This document shows positions 17,549-26,028 of a DNA stretch of 64,000 nucleotides, piece after piece. The notes below the pieces were generated by a model. That model was given only the letters and a program-made list of their open reading frames with translations. It was not told where the DNA came from and made no database searches. How positions within the stretch are numbered: the first letter of the stretch is position 1; each line of letters begins with the position of its first letter. The stretch is from Streptomyces sp. HD (GTDB lineage: Bacteria; Actinomycetota; Actinomycetes; Streptomycetales; Streptomycetaceae): positions 1-64,000 of the forward strand of contig NZ_JAQMYP010000015.1 of the NCBI RefSeq assembly GCF_028369295.1, written 5' to 3'. The position numbers and the translations under genes were made by a program.

Positions 17549-17563
17549 GTCGAAGCGCTTCAA
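17549..17563. promoter_or_regulatory. LacI-family-type operator
   Basis: TCGAAGCGCTTCAA contains the perfect 10-bp palindrome GAAGCGCTTC (17552-17561) with a central CG, the usual form of LacI-family sugar-repressor operators. It lies just upstream of the GH3 remnant's ATG. A related but imperfect site (TCGAAGCGCATCGA) occurs at 17795-17808 before the GH74 gene, consistent with one sugar repressor for a xyloglucan regulon. Confidence 0.45.
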
Positions 17564-17593
17564 CGTTTGATCTCGCGCTGAGCCCTGCGTCAA

Positions 17594-18048
17594 TCACGTC
17601 TCGTCCAGCCGCCGCAAGCCGTTCTCCGAGCGTTGACGTTCCTCTCTGAGAGTTCGCCCAGAGGACAGTTCACCTGGGTAAAAGCCGCATGGAGGCCGGA
17701 GCGGGCAATCACCTTTGGCCGTGCCTGTTACCGAAAAGTGACCTGGACGGCCCGTTGTCGTGCCCGGAAACACGGTCTTAGTCTCACCGAAATATCGAAG
17801 CGCATCGACACAGCTTTCCTACCGCCGGTCGGATCTCACGAAAACGAAGGGCGGCAAACGGCATGAGCCTCGAAGACGAACCGCCGGGCTGTCCTGAGCA
17901 GCAAGAAGGACCTGACCGCCGCCCTGCCCGCCCACGGCCCCAGCACGGTCGGCAATCCGGACATCGCGTCCGTCAGACTCCCCAACGGAGCGGTCACGGA
18001 GCCGGGTTACCTGACTTTTCCCGCACGCCCGAAAGGCAAGGACCCGTC
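17594..18048. other. Leader region of the GH74 gene with a possible gene remnant
   Basis: It contains the imperfect LacI-type site at 17795-17808. From about 17890 to 18045 a frame different from that of GH74 shows good codon bias (…SSKKDLTAALPAHG… then …RLPNGAVTEPGYLTF…). This may be the 3' end of a lost gene. An in-frame ATG at 17863 could extend GH74 upstream, but it would bury the Tat signal. Confidence 0.35.
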
Positions 18049-20400
18049 ATGCCCCATGCCCCGCACCTCTCCCGCCGAGGACTGCTGGCCGCCGGCGCGG
18101 CCGCGGCCGCACTCCCTGTGCTCGCCCCCTCCGCTGCCTCCGCCGCGCCCGCCCCCGCGGCCGGGAAGCCCAGACGCACGCCCTACACCTTCCGCAACGC
18201 GGACATAGTCGGCGGCGGCTTCGTCACGGGCATCGTCTTCAACCAGTGCGAACCCGGACTGGTGTACGCCCGAACCGACATCGGCGGCGCCTACCGCCTC
18301 GACACGGCGTCCCGGCGGTGGATTCCCCTCACCGACTGGATCGGCTGGGACGAGTACGGACACAGCGGCATCATCAGCATCGCCACCGACGAGGTCGACC
18401 CCGACCGCGTCTACCTGGCGGCGGGCACCTACACCATGCCCGAATGGGACCCGAGCATGGCGGCGATCCTGCGCTCGACCGACCGCGGCCGCACCTGGAA
18501 GACCACTCCCCTGCCGTTCCGGCTGGGCGGCAACATGCCCGGCCGGGGCATCGGCGAGCGGCTGGTGATCGACCCCCACCGCAACAGGATCCTCTACCTG
18601 GGAGTGCGCGGGGGCCACGGGCTGTGGCGCAGCACCGACCACGGCAAGACGTTCGCGAAGGTGACGAGCTTTCCCAACGCGGGCAACTTCGTCATCGACC
18701 CCACAGACCCCGACGGCTACAACGGCGACAACCTGGGCGTGCTGCAAGTCGTCTTCGACAAGCGCACCGGCAGAGCGGGCAGGGCCACCCGGACCCTCTA
18801 CGTCACCGTCGCCGACAAGGACAACATCCTGTACCGGTCCACCGACGCGGGAGCGACCTGGGAACGCGTACCCGGGCAGCCCACCGGCTTCATCCCGCAC
18901 CACGCGGTCTTCGACCACGTCGGCGGCTACCTGTACCTGGCGACCAGCGACACCGCCGGCCCCTACGACGGGTCCAAGGGCGACGTGTGGAAGCTGGACA
19001 CCGCCACCGACACTTGGACCCGCATCAGCCCGGTCCCGTCCACCAGCGACGACAACAAGTACGGCTACAGCGGCCTGACCATCGACCGGCAGAACCCGGA
19101 CACCCTGATGGTGTCCACCCAGGTCAAGTGGTCCCCCGACTGCATCCTCTTCCGCTCCACCGACGGCGGCGCGAACTGGACCCCCGCATGGGAACTGGGC
19201 CCGAATTCCGAGCGCACCCTGCGCTACGACATCGACATCTCCGCCGCCCCCTGGCTGACCTGGAACGCCTCGCCGTCGCTGCCCGAGATCGCACCGAAGC
19301 TGGGCTGGATGATGGAGTCCGTCCAGATCGACCCCTTCGACTCCGACCACTTCATGTACGGAACCGGCGCGACGATCTACGGCGCCGACAACCTGTCCGA
19401 CTGGGACAGCGGCGGCACCGTGCACCTGTCCGTACGGGCCCAGGGGCTGGAGGAAACCGCGGTCACCTGTGTGATCAGCCCGCCCGCCGGGGCGGCGCAC
19501 CTCTTCTCCGGCGTGGGCGATGTCGGCGGCTTCCGGCACATGGACTTCCGCAAGGCGCCGAAGATGTACGACAGCCCGACCTTCGGCGCAACCCCTGCCC
19601 TGGACTACGCGGAGCTGGCGCCCCACACCATCGTGCGGGTCGGCAACCCCACCAGCGGCTGGACCCAGCACTTCGCCGTTTCCACCGACAGCGGCGACAC
19701 CTGGAAGCCGTCGGGCAGTGAGCCCTCCGGCGTCACCGGGGCCGGAGTCGACGACCAGGCCGTCGCCATCAGCGCCGACGGCAGGCGGATCGTCTGGTCA
19801 CCGGCCGGTGCGCCGGTCAGCTGGTCCGACGACCACGGAGCGACCTGGACGGCGTCGAAGGGGCTGCCGGCCGGGGCCCCCGTGCGCTCCGACCGGGTGA
19901 ACCCGGCGAAGTTCTACGCCTACGACGCCGGCGTCTTCTACCTCAGCACGGACGGCGGCAAGAGCTTCGAGGCCACGGCGGCGACCGGTCTGCCCACCGC
20001 GGGGAATGTCCGCTTCAAGCCAGTACCGGGCCACGAGGGCGACATCTGGCTGGCCGGCGGCACCAACAAGCCCACCACCCCCACACCGTACGGGCTGTGG
20101 CGGTCGACCGACTCCGGAACGTCCTTCACCAGGTTCACGGCGGTGGACGAGGGCGACGTCGTCGGATTCGGCAAGGCCGCGCCCGGCGCCGAATACCCCG
20201 CCGTGTACACCAGCTCCAAGATCCGCGGCGTGCGCGGCATCTTCCGGTCCGACGACGCGGGCCGGCGCTGGGTCCGCATCAACGACGACCGGCACCAGTA
20301 CGCCTGGACCGGCAACACCATGACCGGAGACCCCCGGGTCCACGGTCGCGTCTACTTCGGGACCAACGGACGCGGAGTCATCTACGGCGACCCGAAGTGA
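18049..20400 (+). CDS. Secreted GH74 xyloglucanase
   Basis: A 783-residue glycoside hydrolase family 74 enzyme, which cuts xyloglucan (endo- or reducing-end-specific). The N-terminus is a Tat signal: SRRGLLAAG followed by an Ala-rich hydrophobic stretch and an ASAAPA cleavage region. The mature protein consists of beta-propeller repeats with many Asp-box-like S/T-x-D-x-G-x-T-W motifs (RSTDRGRTW, RSTDAGATW, RSTDGGANW, RSTDSGTSF). The catalytic Asp in ARTDIGGAYR is visible. No C-terminal carbohydrate-binding module is present. The start at ATG 18049 (AAGGA upstream) is chosen for the Tat signal. It is followed by a GH12 gene 136 bp downstream. Confidence 0.92.
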   Translation: MPHAPHLSRRGLLAAGAAAAALPVLAPSAASAAPAPAAGKPRRTPYTFRNADIVGGGFVTGIVFNQCEPGLVYARTDIGGAYRLDTASRRWIPLTDWIGWDEYGHSGIISIATDEVDPDRVYLAAGTYTMPEWDPSMAAILRSTDRGRTWKTTPLPFRLGGNMPGRGIGERLVIDPHRNRILYLGVRGGHGLWRSTDHGKTFAKVTSFPNAGNFVIDPTDPDGYNGDNLGVLQVVFDKRTGRAGRATRTLYVTVADKDNILYRSTDAGATWERVPGQPTGFIPHHAVFDHVGGYLYLATSDTAGPYDGSKGDVWKLDTATDTWTRISPVPSTSDDNKYGYSGLTIDRQNPDTLMVSTQVKWSPDCILFRSTDGGANWTPAWELGPNSERTLRYDIDISAAPWLTWNASPSLPEIAPKLGWMMESVQIDPFDSDHFMYGTGATIYGADNLSDWDSGGTVHLSVRAQGLEETAVTCVISPPAGAAHLFSGVGDVGGFRHMDFRKAPKMYDSPTFGATPALDYAELAPHTIVRVGNPTSGWTQHFAVSTDSGDTWKPSGSEPSGVTGAGVDDQAVAISADGRRIVWSPAGAPVSWSDDHGATWTASKGLPAGAPVRSDRVNPAKFYAYDAGVFYLSTDGGKSFEATAATGLPTAGNVRFKPVPGHEGDIWLAGGTNKPTTPTPYGLWRSTDSGTSFTRFTAVDEGDVVGFGKAAPGAEYPAVYTSSKIRGVRGIFRSDDAGRRWVRINDDRHQYAWTGNTMTGDPRVHGRVYFGTNGRGVIYGDPK

Positions 20401-20536
20401 GGTTCGCCTCCCGGGCGCCCCGCTCCGCACCCGCCGTCCCGAAGGGGAGACCGACGTGGCCCTGCCACCATGGCAGGACGACGGACTTCTCCTCTCCCGT
20501 GTGATCCCCCCACTCAGCACACATTCCGGAGGGCTG

Positions 20537-21253
20537 ATGAAATTCCGTAGCGGCTGGGCCGCGCTTCTCGCGGCTCTGGCTCTCGTCTTCACCCTGCCGA
20601 ACTCGGCAGTGGCAGCGTCACAGACGTACTGGTTCAAGCACTACGCGACCGGCGGCAACGCCTCGACGTGGTACAGCAACGACAACTCCTGGGGTGTGAA
20701 CTCCTCGACAGGCACCGGCTTCGTCGCCATGGTCAACGGCAAGGACTGGGGCTGGACGTCCCCGGTGACCACACTCCCCAAGAAGATCCGCGACGTCAGC
20801 CCCACCAACAACACGTGGTTCAGCCAGTCGGCATACCCGAAGTCCGGCTCGTACTACGACGCCGCGTACGACATCTTCATCGACCCGTACCCCGCGCCGA
20901 CCGACCGCAACTCCAAGACCGAGCTGATGATCTGGCTCAACTGGTACAACACCAAGCCGCTGGCCGACCACTACGACGCGAACGGCAACGCGATCCCGGC
21001 CGCGACCAACGTCAGCCTGGGCGGCCGCACCTGGGACATCTACGAGTACACCTGGAGCAACGGCGGCCATACCCTCAGCTTCCTGGACAGGAGCAAGTCC
21101 GGCTGGTGGTCCGGCAGCCTCACCCCGTTCTTCAACTACGGCCTGAACAGGGGTTTCTACACCAACGACCACTACCTCAACAGCGTCATGGCCGGCTGGG
21201 AATTCGGGCCGGGCGACTACACGGCTCACTCCTGGGGCGCTGTGGGCTTCTGA
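20537..21253 (+). CDS. Secreted GH12 endoglucanase/xyloglucanase
   Basis: A 238-residue glycoside hydrolase family 12 protein of the compact beta-jelly-roll type. A Sec signal peptide (MKFRSGWAALLAALALVF...) ends near SAVAAS. The nucleophile Glu is in KTELMIWLNWY and the acid/base Glu in AGWEFGPGD. The start is set at ATG 20537 with GGAGG upstream. It probably acts outside the cell with the GH74 enzyme on plant-wall xyloglucan; the two are close enough to share a transcript. A strong palindromic terminator follows. Confidence 0.92.
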   Translation: MKFRSGWAALLAALALVFTLPNSAVAASQTYWFKHYATGGNASTWYSNDNSWGVNSSTGTGFVAMVNGKDWGWTSPVTTLPKKIRDVSPTNNTWFSQSAYPKSGSYYDAAYDIFIDPYPAPTDRNSKTELMIWLNWYNTKPLADHYDANGNAIPAATNVSLGGRTWDIYEYTWSNGGHTLSFLDRSKSGWWSGSLTPFFNYGLNRGFYTNDHYLNSVMAGWEFGPGDYTAHSWGAVGF

Positions 21254-21308
21254 CGCCGCCACAAGCAGAAGGACGGACCGGTGACCGGCCGCCCTCTGCC
21301 GGGAAGTA

Positions 21309-21340
21309 CCGCCCGACTCTCCGTACGGAGAGTCGGGCGG
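21309..21340 (+). terminator. Terminator of the GH74-GH12 unit
   Basis: A perfect 32-bp palindrome (arms CCGCCCGACTCTCCGT and complement) lies 55 bp after the GH12 stop. Streptomyces terminators often lack a T run, as here. Confidence 0.75.
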
Positions 21341-21642
21341 CCCGGGAGCAGCGCCCGCCTCTCCACAGGGCGGCATCGTCATGACCACACGCTGCATCAC
21401 TGCAGAAGACAGCTCTCCGGTCGGCGCTCCCACGTGGCCACGGAGGAGTGGTAATTCCGGCGCCCTGCAGGCGTCCCGCAGAAAGCGACAAGATCCGTAG
21501 AGTTCTTGATGACGGTGACGCGTCTGCCGCACCGAAGGCGGGTGCCCAGCGGTTGGACAAGACGCCGGCTCGCCCACGGCGCATGACGGCGGCGGACTGC
21601 CGGGCCGCGGTCGCCCGCACACCACACGGACTCTGGGCGCCC
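21341..21642. other. Region without a recognisable gene
   Basis: No frame here shows convincing codon bias or a ribosome site with a sensible start. It lies between the GH12 terminator and the fragments at 21643-22050, and is probably decayed sequence. Confidence 0.4.
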
Positions 21643-21843
21643 TCACGTTGTTCGGCGAGGCGTACGGTGTGGGCGTTTCACGGGTACGCGGACGCGTGGA
21701 GCGGGCGTGGCCGGGGGCCGCTGTTGTTCTGGCCGGTGCACGGCGGGCTGGCGCGTCAGCTCGTCCCGCGCACGCAGCGCCAGTACCGCCGCGGTGACGG
21801 CCACGCAGAGCAGCACCGCCAGCAGCGCGGTCAGTCGGCGCAT
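21643..21843 (-). CDS. Hypothetical single-helix membrane or secreted peptide, possibly a fragment
   Basis: A 66-residue frame starting MRRLTALLAVLLCVAVTAAVLAL, i.e. one membrane helix or uncleaved signal, followed by an Arg/Pro-rich basic tail. It has no ribosome site, because its upstream DNA is the remnant of a LysR gene on the other strand. It may be the start of a truncated gene or a chance frame. Confidence 0.3.
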   Translation of the reverse strand: MRRLTALLAVLLCVAVTAAVLALRARDELTRQPAVHRPEQQRPPATPAPRVRVPVKRPHRTPRRTT

Positions 21844-22050
21844 GCTCGCGCTGGTGGCGAGGGGCCGCGGTCTGCACCTGACGGTCGCCAACCTCCTGGA
21901 CCAGGTGCCCTTTCCCGGCCTCGCCGTCGTCCCCGTGCTCGACATGCCGCCCATGGTGGTGGTCCCGGTCTGGCGGTCGACCCGGGAGAACGCGACCATC
22001 CGTGCGTTCGTGGCGTCGGCCGCCCGCGTGACCGAGGAGCGGAGCGCCGT
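21841..22050 (+). pseudogene. 3' fragment of a LysR-family regulator
   Basis: The plus-strand frame reads LVARGRGLHLTVANLL, then VVPVLDMPPMVVVPVWR, then NATIRAFVASAARV. This matches the last third of a LysR substrate-binding domain (the ...W....NP.iRAFv pattern). The DNA-binding part and first subdomain are missing, and nothing upstream continues the frame. A dead fragment. Confidence 0.5.
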
Positions 22051-22115
22051 GATCACGCGGGGGACGACACTTGCCGGGAGCAGCCGCCCGGTAGCCGCAG
22101 GGCTCGCCCCACGCC

Positions 22116-23597
22116 TTACGGCGTGGTCGCCACCCAGTCGGGGTGGTTCGGCATGGGTGGTGTCGTGGGTCCGTACAGCCAGGGGCGGAGGAAGGACTCC
22201 ATGTCCTCGCCCGTCGTCGCGGATGCCAGATTGATGAAGTCCTGGGTGCTCGCGGTCTTTCCGCGGTAGTTCGTGAGCCAGGCCCGCTCGATCTTCTGGA
22301 AGTTCTCGGCGCCGACCTTCTCGCGCAGCGCGTAGAGCACGAGGGCCGAGCCGTCGTAGCGCATCCGCTTGAACAGGTTGGATTCGGTGGGCTCGGCCGG
22401 GGCGCCGAAGTCGCGGCGCCACAGGTTGTGGTTCGTGTACGCCGTCTTCATGGCGGCCTCGAAGCTGTCGCCGCCGTGCTCCTCGGAGTAGAGGCGCTCG
22501 TAGAAGCGGGCATGGCCCTCGCTGAGCCACAGGTCCGACCAGGTGCGCAGCGCAACGCTGTCGCCGAACCACTGGTGGGCCAGCTCATGGACGAGAGTGC
22601 GCTCGGCGTCCACCGCGGTGCCGAGCAGTTCGGCCTTGGGGACCAGCGAGAGCGTCTGCGTCTCCAGTGCGACCGAGAGGTCGGTGTCCCCGACCAGCAC
22701 GCCGTACCTCTTGAAGGGGTAGGCGCCGAGGCGCTGTTCGAGCCAGTCGAGGTGCTTCGGGGTGAGGTCGAGATACGCGTCGGTCCGCTCGACGAGGTCG
22801 TCGGGTACGTAGTCGCGAAGGGGGACGCCGCCGGTGGTCGGCCGGTCGACGGGGGTCAGCTTGCCGACGGCCATCTGCACCAGCTGGGTGGAGACCGGCT
22901 GTTCGGAGTCGTACGTCCAGCGCTCCCGGTCGCCGGGGAGCGGTTCACGCGAGACGAGTCTGCCGTTCGCCACCGCGGTCAGTCCGGCGGGTGCGGAGAT
23001 GCGGAAGGTGACGGGTGCACGCTGACTCGGGTGATCGTTCGACGGGAAGATCATCTTCGCGCCGTTGGGCTGCGGGTACAGCGCGGTGCCGTTGGGCGTC
23101 GGTATCCAGCCGTAGTCCTCGATGGCGTCGTCACGGTGGCGTATCTGCGTGGGGTCGGCGGTGTAGGTGACCGTGACGGTGAAGGCGCCGTTGCGCGGCA
23201 GCGCCAGCCAGGGCGTGACGACCAGTTCGTCGCCTTCGCGCACAGCTTCGGCCGGGACGCCGTTCACGGTGACCTTGTGAAGGGTGTTGCCCGCGAAGTC
23301 CAGGTTGAAGCTGGACAGTTCCTTGGTGGCGGTGGCCTGGATGGTGGCCTGCGCCTCGAACGGTGTTCTCGGCGCCTGCCAGTCGAAGTCGAGGAGGTAG
23401 CGGTTCACCGTGTAGCCGCCATTGCCGTCGAGGGGTAAGAGCGGGTCGCCGAGCCCGGCGCCACCGGGGACGGGGACCGAGTCGCGGCCCGCGGCCGGCG
23501 CGGCACCGGCCGCGGGGGCGGTGAGGGCGGCGGTCACGGTGATCGCGGCGGCGAGGGCGAGGTGCAGGGCAAGGCGGGGCTTTACCTGTGGGTTCAT
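22116..23597 (-). CDS. Secreted M1-family zinc metallopeptidase
   Basis: A 493-residue gluzincin aminopeptidase. The zinc motif HELAHQWFGD, followed 18 residues later by the third ligand in LSEGHARF, gives HExxH-x18-E. The exopeptidase motif of classical aminopeptidase N (GxMEN) appears as the variant SVALETQTL. A signal peptide (residues ~1-32, ending PAAGAAPA) marks it as secreted. It lacks the large C-terminal ERAP-type domain, as in short Streptomyces M1 enzymes. The start at ATG 23597 has GGAAGG upstream. It follows a small secreted protein gene by about 80 bp. Confidence 0.9.
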   Translation of the reverse strand: MNPQVKPRLALHLALAAAITVTAALTAPAAGAAPAAGRDSVPVPGGAGLGDPLLPLDGNGGYTVNRYLLDFDWQAPRTPFEAQATIQATATKELSSFNLDFAGNTLHKVTVNGVPAEAVREGDELVVTPWLALPRNGAFTVTVTYTADPTQIRHRDDAIEDYGWIPTPNGTALYPQPNGAKMIFPSNDHPSQRAPVTFRISAPAGLTAVANGRLVSREPLPGDRERWTYDSEQPVSTQLVQMAVGKLTPVDRPTTGGVPLRDYVPDDLVERTDAYLDLTPKHLDWLEQRLGAYPFKRYGVLVGDTDLSVALETQTLSLVPKAELLGTAVDAERTLVHELAHQWFGDSVALRTWSDLWLSEGHARFYERLYSEEHGGDSFEAAMKTAYTNHNLWRRDFGAPAEPTESNLFKRMRYDGSALVLYALREKVGAENFQKIERAWLTNYRGKTASTQDFINLASATTGEDMESFLRPWLYGPTTPPMPNHPDWVATTP

Positions 23598-23678
23598 CAA
23601 AAACCTTCCGGCTGCAGGACGGAGGCGCCCCGCGGAAGAGTTCGGCAGGGCGCCTCGGATCATGACGTGACGGTGTGC

Positions 23679-23891
23679 CTAGTACGGGTCGTAGTTGCCG
23701 TCGGTAGTCGCAACACCCGTGGCGGAGGACACCTGGAAACCGTCCGGAACGGACGGGATGCAGCCGTCGGCGCACTGCGGGGTGACTGCGTCCGCCCGGG
23801 CGATGGCGGCCGGGCCGACGAGGAGTGCTGCGGCGACGCCGCCCACGGTCAGGAAGCCTGCGGCCCGGCGAGGAGTCCACTTCAATGTCAC
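23679..23891 (-). CDS. Small secreted protein, unknown function
   Basis: About 70 residues from GTG 23891. An N-terminal signal peptide (RRAAGFLTVGGVAAALLVGPAAIARA) is followed by a mature part of ~37 residues with two cysteines five residues apart (CADGC) and an acidic, aromatic end (DGNYDPY). Not recognised. It lies upstream of and co-directional with the secreted M1 peptidase, so the two could be co-transcribed. The start codon is uncertain; an upstream frame without a ribosome site extends the protein. Confidence 0.5.
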   Translation of the reverse strand: MTLKWTPRRAAGFLTVGGVAAALLVGPAAIARADAVTPQCADGCIPSVPDGFQVSSATGVATTDGNYDPY

Positions 23892-24090
23892 TTCTTTCGG
23901 ATCCCTTCTTCCCCTTCTGGGCCTTCTGATCCCTCTGGTGAAACTCTGCAAGGCAGGGCAGCCCGATCAATGCCTCTTTACTTATGCGGCGATTAGTCGC
24001 AGTGAAGGGCGTAGCCTGCCAAACCAGCCGCGGTTGGAGGACCTGGTCATCGGGGCATGATTCGGGTGCGGCAGGAGTACGCGGCCGTCC

Positions 24091-25293
24091 TCATGACTTC
24101 TCCCTGTCCCAGGTGACCGGCAGGCTCTTCACCCCGTAGATGTCCGCGGTCTCCGGACGCAGGCCGACCTCCTCGGCCGGTACGGCCAGGCGCAGCGTGG
24201 GGAAACGGTCGACCAGCGCGCGGAACGCGACCCGCATCTCGACGCGGGCCAGTTGCTGACCCAGGCACTGGTGGATGCCGTGGCTGAAGGCCAGGTGCCC
24301 GCTCGTGTCCTGCCTCCGCAGGTCGAGCACGTCGGGGTCGGTGAAGCGCTCGGGGTCGCGGTTGGCGGTGTTGAAGGACAGCACGACCGTCGTGCCGGCC
24401 TCGATGGTCAGGCCGCCCACCTCGACGTCCTCAAGGGCCGTCCGCATGAACGTCTTGGCGACGCTCAGATACCGCAGCAGTTCCTCCACGGCCTTGTCGG
24501 TGAGCGCGGGGTCGGCGCGCAGCGCGGCCAGTTGCGCCGGGTTCTGCAGCAGCGCGAAGGTGCCGAGGGACAGCATGTTCGCGGTGGTGTCGAAACCGGC
24601 CGCCAGCAGGATCAGGCTGATCCCCTTCAACTCCTCATCGGTCAGATCGCTGTCGGTGAGTTCGCTGAGCACGTCGTCGGTGGGGTTCGCGCGCTTGGCC
24701 GCGACCAGCTTCGCGAGGTACTCCTGGGTCGCCGTGTAGGCCGCTATCAGCTCCTCGTCGCTCGTCTCCCCGCCCATGAACGTGTCGATCTGCTCCTGGA
24801 AGGAGCCCCGGTCCTCGTACGGCACGCCCAGCAACTCGCAGATCACGATCGTGGGGATGGGCTTGGCGAATGCGGTCACCAGGTCCGTCGGCGGCCCGGC
24901 CTGCTCCATGGCGTCCAGACAGTCGGCGGTGATCTGCTCGATGCGCTCGGTGAGCAGACGCATCCGCCGTACGGTGAACTTGCCCGCCAGCGGCTGGCGG
25001 TAGCGCCGGTGCTGTGGGTCGTCCATGAGGAGGAACTCGCCGGGCGGCGCGGGAGGAAGCTCGAAGTCCACGACGTTCAGAAGCTCCTTGCGCGAGCTGA
25101 ACCGCGGGTCGGCCAGGACCGACCTGACCAGGTCGTACCCGGTGATCAGCCAGCCGGGTTTTCCGCCGGGGTGGGTGAAGCGACTGATGGGTCCGTGGCG
25201 GCGGGCTTCGGTCAGCTCCGCCGGAGGGTCGAAGGGGCAGCCGGACCGACGCGTCGTCGGCAGCGTCGTGACGGTGTGGACGGACTCGCTCAT
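24091..25293 (-). CDS. Cytochrome P450
   Basis: A 400-residue soluble bacterial P450 of the CYP105/CYP107 type. The I-helix oxygen-binding motif is LAAGFDTT, the K-helix ExxR is ELLR, and the heme-ligand loop is FSHGIHQCLGQQLAR with Cys as axial ligand. It needs an external ferredoxin, and none is adjacent. Start: the second ATG (25291-25293) has GAGG at proper spacing; the first (25299) is too close to it. No biosynthetic cluster surrounds it, so the substrate is unknown. Two copies of ACGTTGCGTT in its upstream region may be regulator sites. Confidence 0.93.
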   Translation of the reverse strand: MSESVHTVTTLPTTRRSGCPFDPPAELTEARRHGPISRFTHPGGKPGWLITGYDLVRSVLADPRFSSRKELLNVVDFELPPAPPGEFLLMDDPQHRRYRQPLAGKFTVRRMRLLTERIEQITADCLDAMEQAGPPTDLVTAFAKPIPTIVICELLGVPYEDRGSFQEQIDTFMGGETSDEELIAAYTATQEYLAKLVAAKRANPTDDVLSELTDSDLTDEELKGISLILLAAGFDTTANMLSLGTFALLQNPAQLAALRADPALTDKAVEELLRYLSVAKTFMRTALEDVEVGGLTIEAGTTVVLSFNTANRDPERFTDPDVLDLRRQDTSGHLAFSHGIHQCLGQQLARVEMRVAFRALVDRFPTLRLAVPAEEVGLRPETADIYGVKSLPVTWDREKS

Positions 25294-25342
25294 GGCCATT
25301 CCTCATCTCGCGGCATCACGTGTTTGACGATGCTCGAAAGCT

Positions 25343-25447
25343 ACGTTGCGTTTATGAAAGCGTCAATCACGTAAAGCGCATCTTCCCAGGTGCGTGCCAG
25401 GAAATTGATGCAATGGCGAGAGAATTGAATGCAACGTTGCGTTGCAA
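25343..25447. promoter_or_regulatory. Repeated ACGTTGCGTT sites upstream of the P450 gene
   Basis: ACGTTGCGTT occurs at 25343-25352 and 25434-25443. The second copy is part of overlapping palindromes (GCAACGTTGC, and GCAACG-TTG-CGTTGC, 25431-25446). Both are in the AT-richer leader before the P450 start, typical of TetR-type operators. No regulator gene is adjacent. Confidence 0.4.
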
Positions 25448-25624
25448 TGGATGGCGGTGAAGGTGATGCGGTCCCACAAGGTGGCCCTCCCGGACGGCAG
25501 TCGGTGAGGCGCCCCTGCGTCTGCCGGTGCGGTGATTGCGGAGGCCGGCGCAGGTAAGGGTTGGGTGAGAGCGGAGGGCGGTCGGCTCGCTGGGCATTGG
25601 GCATGTACCGGACGAAGAGTAGGG

Positions 25625-25745
25625 TCGGTTCGATATCGACGACGGCAGAACGGAAGCCGGTGGGAATCCGGCACGGTCGCGCCACTGTGTGCCGGTCCCT
25701 GGGAACGGGGCGGCGAGTCAGACCCGTAGCCGTCGTCATGTGCAC
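25625..25745 (+). ncRNA. Cobalamin (AdoCbl) riboswitch
   Basis: The conserved core is clear: GAAGCCGGTG, GGAATCCGGC, ACGGTCGCGCCACTGTG, and then the B12-box-like GGCGAGTCAGACCC (25711-25725). It ends about 40-60 bp before the ribosome site (AAGGAGG) of cbtB. Binding of adenosylcobalamin should lower expression of the cobalt transporter by hiding the ribosome site or by termination. The outer limits are approximate. Confidence 0.9.
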
Positions 25746-25785
25746 CACCGAGATGGGACGCGAACTCCCTTAAGGAGGCCCTGCC

Positions 25786-26007
25786 ATGGCCCAGCATGTA
25801 GCTCAGCCGACCGCCACCACCCCCGCTCTCCCCGCCAAGCTGCCGATCGGCGCGATCGTCCCGTGGGCGGTCTTCTTCGGCATCCTGATGCTGGTCCTGC
25901 TGTACTTCGTCGGCGCCGAGCAGGGCGCCACCGCCGTCGTCTCCGGCGAGGACGTCCACGAGTGGGTGCACGACGCCCGCCATCTGCTCGGCTTCCCCTG
26001 CCACTGA
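25786..26007 (+). CDS. cbtB: Cobalt transporter subunit CbtB
   Basis: A 73-residue protein with a single membrane helix (IVPWAVFFGILMLVLLYFVGAEQ) and a C-terminal histidine-containing tail (DVHEWVHDARHLLGFPCH) that probably binds cobalt. Both size and tail are typical of CbtB. It starts 8 bp after an AAGGAGG site below the cobalamin riboswitch and is followed 21 bp later by cbtA. Together they form the secondary cobalt importer used when cobalamin is low. Confidence 0.93.
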   Translation: MAQHVAQPTATTPALPAKLPIGAIVPWAVFFGILMLVLLYFVGAEQGATAVVSGEDVHEWVHDARHLLGFPCH

Positions 26008-26028
26008 CCCCGCGGAGTCACCACCCTC

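Noticed and set aside
17863..18048. Upstream ATG 17863 as the start of GH74
   Set aside because: It would place ~62 Pro/Arg-rich residues before the Tat signal, which must be at the N-terminus; ATG 18049 with AAGGA is preferred.
21341..21642. Insertion-sequence remnant
   Set aside because: I looked for transposase motifs and terminal inverted repeats in the geneless stretch after GH12 and found none convincing.
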